This document shows positions 59,542 through 64,000 of a stretch of DNA of 64,000 nt, one piece after another (the stretch's first letter is position 1; every line of letters starts with the position of its first letter). A program made the position numbers and the translations under genes. The notes below the pieces were generated by a model, which made no database searches, was not told the DNA's origin, and saw only the letters and a list, made by a program, of their open reading frames with translations. Source of the DNA: Drechslerella dactyloides. Lineage: Eukaryota; Ascomycota; Orbiliomycetes; Orbiliales; Orbiliaceae. Location of the stretch: contig JAGTWJ010000017.1 in assembly GCA_020064725.1 (NCBI GenBank), forward strand, positions 4,402,001 to 4,466,000, written 5' to 3'.

Positions 59542-60985
59542 ATGCCGCGAACGTCGACGCTGAGACCCTGTCTGCCGCTGCCCATCGAAATTTGCCAACT
59601 CATTGCCTCCTTCTTGCCGGGTCCGGCGCTCAAGGCTTTCTCCCGGTGCTCGAAACAATCTCATGCGATTGCAGCGCCAATTCTCTATTCCAGTATCAAA
59701 CTATCGTTAAGCTCATGCGCTGGCTTCAAGGAGGGCGGGTCTCTGCATCATATCCGGGGTAAAGTTCGGTATGCACATTCGTTCTCTTACGTTTACTCCC
59801 ACATTGTAGTTGGTGTCTAGCCTCGATGCCAGGCGCTATAGGCTTGTGTTCAGATTCTTACAATTTACCTCGCATGCTGTCTGTCGATAATGCTGGCACG
59901 CTTGCATACGATGCAACAGACATATCACACTCCCAAATATCTTCCCAGCCACCCGTGATGAAGATATCGCGGCTATAGTCGGCGCCTACGATCTCTTCCC
60001 CAAGGTCACCAGCTTGCACATCCGCTTTGACTGTCGCAACTATGACGAGGCCCTCATCTTCGCTGATATACTGTCAAAACTGGTCTCACCATTTTGCTTC
60101 TACAATTCTCTACAATCCTTGGACGTCGAAAAACTCGATCTCCCCAACCCCGAGCCCTGCAATGCGGGCGACTTCCCACCCACCCAGATACCGGACGGGG
60201 GATTCGAGACCTTATATTTTTCGAACAGGTCCGACTTACTAAGGACGCGTGAAGACTGCCTCGTCGCCCTCCGCCGCGGCCCCGTCCCGGCTTTCCTCAT
60301 CGACGTCTCCATCTCTACAGATCTCTTCAGCTTCGCAGAGCCAGAATCCCGGCACCCCGCCCCGGAGAACAACGCCTACCCCTTCCTCTGCAGGACATCA
60401 CAGACCCTTACCCGTCTCACCATCACCACACAAGGGATCTCCACCCCCTTCAGCCCGAACATTCGCGCAGACTACCTCTCCGGACCCGCCATAACTGTCT
60501 ACACTGCTCTCAAATACCTCTCCGTAAACCTCGGCAACCACTGGCTTTACCAACACTATATCGAAGAGTGGGCCCATCGGTTCCCTAACTTGGAAGTGCT
60601 CGACGTCCGCGCGGCGGCAGGAATGTGGAGCTGGAGGCGCGACGATGAGTATGAGGTGTTTCCCCGGTTTACTCAGCTGCGCGTTGCGAGACTGCCGTGG
60701 CCGCGCTCGGGTGCGTCAGTGGCGTACCACATGGGGAAGACGATGGCGATGCAGGCTATTGGATTTTGGTTGCAAAGGGGTATGGCGAAGCTGGAAGAGG
60801 TGCGGTTTGTTCGTACGAATTTTGACACTTTTCCGGCGGAGGACACGACGAGCGTCTGTAGGGTTGCACGGAAGAGTGGTGGCGAATGGGGCGGATGGGA
60901 GTTGGAGTGGTATGATGAGCCGGATGTCCACACGTGGCCGGTCGAGAGCGATAGCGAGGATGAGATGGCAACGTTGACGTTGTAG
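59542..60985 (+). CDS. F-box protein
   Basis: Probable substrate receptor of an SCF ubiquitin ligase, 430 residues. Exons are 59542-59768 and 59920-60985; the 151-nt intron (donor GTATGC, acceptor CAACAG) restores the frame so that residues read H-I-R-G-K-V-R-H-I-T-L-P across it. The F-box is at the N-terminus: L-P-L-P-I-E-I-C-Q-L-I-A-S-F-L-P-G near 11-27, followed by L-K-A-F-S-R-C-S-K. The rest has leucine-rich-repeat-like spacing (S-L-H-I-R-F-D, L-T-R-L-T-I, L-K-Y-L-S-V, L-E-V-L-D-V-R), as in many fungal F-box proteins. The acidic C-terminus has S-D-S-E-D-E. The intron carries a 27-bp sequence also found at 62181. Target unknown. Confidence 0.8.
59818..59844. repeat. 27-bp dispersed repeat, copy 1 (in F-box intron)
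   Basis: Identical at 25 of 27 positions to 62181-62207, with core AGCCTCGATGCCAGG. The ends AGCCT and AGGCT are inverted. Confidence 0.75.
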
Positions 60986-61760
60986 ACTGGACGCTGTCCA
61001 TCCAGTGTGAGGAGATCGATCGAGATTCGCGTCAGGATGAGCGATTGTTCCGCTCGGCTGACACCACCACATCACAAAGTAGCCCCACACTAGCCTTGTG
61101 TTATAACTTCGGGCGGATTATAGCTCGGAGTTTATTCGGTTTCTTTCGTTCCGGAAGCTTTTTGTTTCGCATGGTTGAACGAGTTGGGATGATTTCTCTA
61201 CTATGCTTCTCGATTCGTCGTCACATTCGCTTCTCTCAACCCCAGCCAACACGACCGTCGGATATCAGCAGAGTTTGCGAGCTCATTCAAGTCAGTAATT
61301 GACGCGGCCCTGGATCGACGTCGACAGTCCCGTGCCTGAGCAGCCTGACATCAACGGCCGCCACTCGGGATCTAAAACCTCGGCTGCGCATGTATCACAC
61401 GGCTTGCAACGGCGCGCATACATTGCTATCTCGGGACCGGGGCCGCTAATGTACCGCGATATCGGAGGAATGTTTCCGCTGATATGGACTGATCTGATCA
61501 TAGATATGAGGGCAACTACCTGGTACTCGGGTCCTGCAAAAGTTGCCGATTCGCAGGAACCGTTTCACCGTGAGAGAATAAACCGGCCTTCAGACAGCGA
61601 CGTCCAACTATTATATAAAGGCAGCGTCTACTCCACTGCACCCATTTAGCCTCGCTACCAAAATCCCCAACATACAATACCACCATCCTTTCCTCCATTC
61701 CAATTCAAAAACCACTCCTACAGATCTCTACTCTACCAAACTTTCTGATCATCCGCAAAA
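60986..61760. other. Intergenic, promoter of the secreted protein gene
   Basis: 3' flank of the F-box gene, then the upstream region of the small secreted protein gene with a clear TATA box. Confidence 0.55.
61612..61618 (+). promoter_or_regulatory. TATA box of the secreted protein gene
   Basis: TATATAA about 143 bases before the start codon, followed by a C/A-rich leader with no upstream ATG seen close to the start. Confidence 0.55.
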
Positions 61761-62168
61761 ATGCACTTCACAGCCCTCCTCCTCGCGGCAACAGTCCCCC
61801 TCCTCACCGCCGCCCAAAGCCTGCCCTGGACAGGCGCCGTCGGCCCAGTCCCACGCTTCGAGTGCATCTGCCAGTGCGTCGACGACCCCGCCACCGCCAA
61901 AACCATCACACCCGAACTCTGCACGAAGGAACGCACCGTCGGCCGCATGAAGGACCTCAAGGTGCTCGAAGACGGCACCTGCGCCCTGTGGGGTCTCGAA
62001 GTGCAGCTGTTCCCCGACGAGGTGGGAAATGGCTGGAATTCTGCCATTTGTGGGGAGTATGAGGGTTGCAAGGCCGTTGGGGTTTGCAACTATGTTACTT
62101 GCAGCGGATTAACCAAGACGGAATGGAAGGCGCCCGCGATTCCGCATAACGGCAATGAGGAGAATTAG
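61761..62168 (+). CDS. Small secreted cysteine-rich protein
   Basis: Intronless, 135 residues. A classical signal peptide covers about 1-18 (M-H-F-T-A-L-L-L-A-A-T-V-P-L-L-T-A-A). The mature part, about 117 residues, has nine cysteines, three of them in C-I-C-Q-C, so at least one may stay unpaired or form an intermolecular bond. It has no membrane anchor, GPI signal or known enzyme motif. Size, cysteine content and a strong TATA box match the candidate effector / small secreted protein class of filamentous fungi. Its role could equally be antimicrobial or wall-associated; I recognise no named family. Confidence 0.75.
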   Translation: MHFTALLLAATVPLLTAAQSLPWTGAVGPVPRFECICQCVDDPATAKTITPELCTKERTVGRMKDLKVLEDGTCALWGLEVQLFPDEVGNGWNSAICGEYEGCKAVGVCNYVTCSGLTKTEWKAPAIPHNGNEEN

Positions 62169-62180
62169 ATGACTATATTA

Positions 62181-62207
62181 TAGCCTCGATGCCAGGTGCT
62201 GTAGGCT
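62181..62207. repeat. 27-bp dispersed repeat, copy 2 (just after the secreted protein stop codon)
   Basis: Begins 12 bases after the stop codon. Here flanking bases extend the inversion to perfect 8-bp arms, TATAGCCT (62179-62186) and AGGCTATA (62203-62210), around a 16-base loop. The RNA could fold as a hairpin in the 3' untranslated region. Confidence 0.75.
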
Positions 62208-63812
62208 ATATTGGAGGAAATCAATGGTCATATATATATATATGCATGGATGGAGCCCGAATGCAAACTTGTCTTTCTCACATCAAAAGTTCCTAAAGCT
62301 CAAGGTCTCTTATGTAAATAAGTTTAATTCAATTGTCGTCACAGTCTCGGTACTATGTTGTCTCGTATACCAGCCGGTTGCCAATCCTTGGTACCATGTA
62401 AGACAACCGGTGTAATCTTTTCGATGGACTTACTCTAGCCATACCGAGGGTAAGAGGGCTAGAGGCTAATCTAGATCAGTTGAGACTTCACAGCTGCATG
62501 TAGCGCTGCAATGTTGCATCTTGCGACTGGGGCTGCGTTGTTTTCCCGCCACAGCTCATCCTTGTGTAACATCTACGTTCAGGCGTGGCTGAGGATCTCT
62601 CAGCTGCGGAACGTCAAAATTATAATTACTGTATGCAATACTAGTACCGCGATTGGGTCCTGTATATGTTTGATACGCTAGACTGTATGCTCAAGAAACT
62701 GGAGAAAGTACTAGACATGTCCACATTGAATACTACAAATTCCCGATCGAGCGCATTGATAGCATCCAATCAACGCGGCATACCGAGCCTCCGATTTCCC
62801 TTCTGGTACCGCTACCACCGTCGCTTCCAACACCCATACCCAGATATCCGGATACCTCATGCGATCCTCCACCACTGACTTTCCCAAAACTGCCATGTAG
62901 ACGCGCTGCAGCGCCACACCGACATTAGCGAGCGCTGGAACAACGTCCGGCAAGGACAACCGGACCCACCAGAGATCTGATCGTAGGGAAAAAGGGTTCA
63001 ACACACGTCAATCGGCTGGATTCACCGACCTTTCGTGCTGAATTATGTTGTGTTCCCGCACAAATAGCGCATTAGCTGCTCGGCTTACTTTTTCCGTCGA
63101 GGGGGTGTCTCGGATCGCGATATTCAGCATTGGCGTTACGGTATTATTTCATGATTTCTCGCTTATCTAGCGAGCTTGATTGCCTTACTCGCTCTACGGT
63201 TCGAAGATTACAATTGTTCTGGCCGTAGACGCATGAGTATGACCAGCCTTTCGACTCAATTGACCGACTGACTGCCTGTCGGGTACTCGAAGTGTTTACA
63301 TACTACGTAATATATATAGCTGTCTCGAACGGAGTTATATTTTGTGCCACCATTGCATTATCAGACACTCTTTCTTGACCTGCTGCTGTGCTCCCTTGGC
63401 CGCCTTGTGATATTAGTCGCTCCTTTATTTAGGTCACACGCTTTGGAACTTTGCTACGACGTTTCCCCAGCTCTATTGGTCAGTACTGTGTGGGGTGGTT
63501 GCATCGCTTCGAAAGTCTGAGCGAGATAGCTATATCGACTACAACTCGTTAGAAAGGGAGAGGAGAGAAGAGATATTGACCAGATTGACTGAGGGAGCCC
63601 TTCGCGTAAAAGCTTGAGTCATCAAGTCAATTAGGAAAGAGAATGAGATCTTTACAAACTCTCATTGTGGCGTTAGGCCTCGCAAGGTAGCTGAATAATG
63701 ATTTCAATTCTCTAGACCCAAATATAGTTTGCAAGTTACTCCTGCCTCAAACTTAGGAACAATATCGCATCAAGGTGCAAAATGTTTCCTCGCGATACCA
63801 GTGATCACTTGA
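62208..63812. other. Intergenic, 1.6 kb
   Basis: No supported coding frame or repeat. A frame at 62711-63004 (minus) shows no recognisable features. Confidence 0.45.
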
Positions 63813-63998
63813 CTAACGCCAGAGCAACCTAACTAGTGGAACCCTATCGGTCGCAGTGCCCCAGGCAATTGGCCGCGCCGTTTGCCTGAGGGAATTCACA
63901 ATCACTTCCAAGATCACCACCCCGGCCACGAAGACAACGGCCAAGAGAACATGGTACTTCACAGATACAACCGACGTCGATTGCGGGGGCTGTGACAT
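63813..63998 (-). CDS. Short hydrophobic reading frame at the right edge
   Basis: 61 codons from an ATG two bases inside the window edge, in good context (ACAATGTC). It has one strong hydrophobic helix near 15-35 ending in L-E-V, a pattern like the first helix of a DUF3433 half-domain, then L-R-Q-T-A-R and a stop. It may be exon 1 of a spliced gene continuing leftward, a decayed DUF3433 copy, or chance. I could not find a convincing continuation. Confidence 0.25.
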   Translation of the reverse strand: MSQPPQSTSVVSVKYHVLLAVVFVAGVVILEVIVNSLRQTARPIAWGTATDRVPLVRLLWR

Positions 63999-64000
63999 TG

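Noticed and set aside
1..64000. CRISPR arrays, rRNA genes, intact transposons
   Set aside because: No regular repeat-spacer pattern, rRNA-like stretches, transposase or reverse transcriptase motifs were found by reading both strands.

Overview
The window is nuclear DNA of a filamentous ascomycete (Pezizomycotina). The evidence is short GT-AG introns of about 50-160 nt with CTAAC/CTGAC-like branch sites, and a typical mould protein set: a Zn2Cys6 regulator, a DUF3433 membrane protein, a GH55 glucanase, an F-box protein and a small secreted cysteine-rich protein. I cannot fix the class. Gene models were built by reading both strands and matching splice sites in phase; no search was run.

Layout. 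1-2.3 kb: 5' part of a DUF3433-type membrane protein gene (minus) that runs off the left edge. 3.1-6.6 kb: a three-exon Zn2Cys6 transcription factor (minus). 6.6-14.4 kb: gene-poor. 14.4-15.2 kb: a fatty-acid hydroxylase/sterol desaturase family enzyme (minus). 16.2-17.5 kb: ribosomal protein uL4 (RPL4), with two TTAGGG boxes and a CACGTG box upstream. 19.3-21.5 kb: a large disordered protein with a WG/GW-repeat block (minus). 21.5-29.0 kb: gene-poor. 29.0-31.7 kb: a complex I NDUFS6-type subunit and a NAP/SET (Vps75-like) histone chaperone. 35.0-38.2 kb: an insulin-degrading-enzyme (Ste23-type) M16 peptidase. 39.0-40.0 kb: an Mpp6-type exosome cofactor carrying a CCHC zinc knuckle (minus). 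41.9-44.5 kb: a secreted GH55 beta-1,3-glucanase (minus). 44.5-50.4 kb: gene-poor. 50.4-52.5 kb: a C2H2 transcription factor.

53.2-57.7 kb holds the most unusual structure. A three-gene, same-strand cluster consists of a type II membrane glycosyltransferase and two small multi-pass membrane proteins, called Y and X here. A stretch of about 1.4 kb covering the 5' end of the glycosyltransferase gene, all of Y, and X with its promoter has been tandemly duplicated. The copies have decayed in a complementary way: the left copy keeps the intact glycosyltransferase but has broken X and Y, while the right copy keeps intact X and Y but only a 34-residue stub of the glycosyltransferase. One working set of all three genes therefore survives, split across the two copies.

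58.4-62.2 kb: a membrane protein of unknown function, an F-box protein and a small secreted cysteine-rich protein. A 27-bp sequence recurs in the F-box intron and just after the stop codon of the secreted protein gene. 62.2-64.0 kb: no confident gene, apart from a short hydrophobic reading frame at the right edge.

Conserved housekeeping genes occupy 14-17 kb and 29-40 kb. The flanks carry accessory genes (secreted, membrane and regulatory) separated by long gene-poor blocks. No tRNA, rRNA, CRISPR array or intact transposon was seen.
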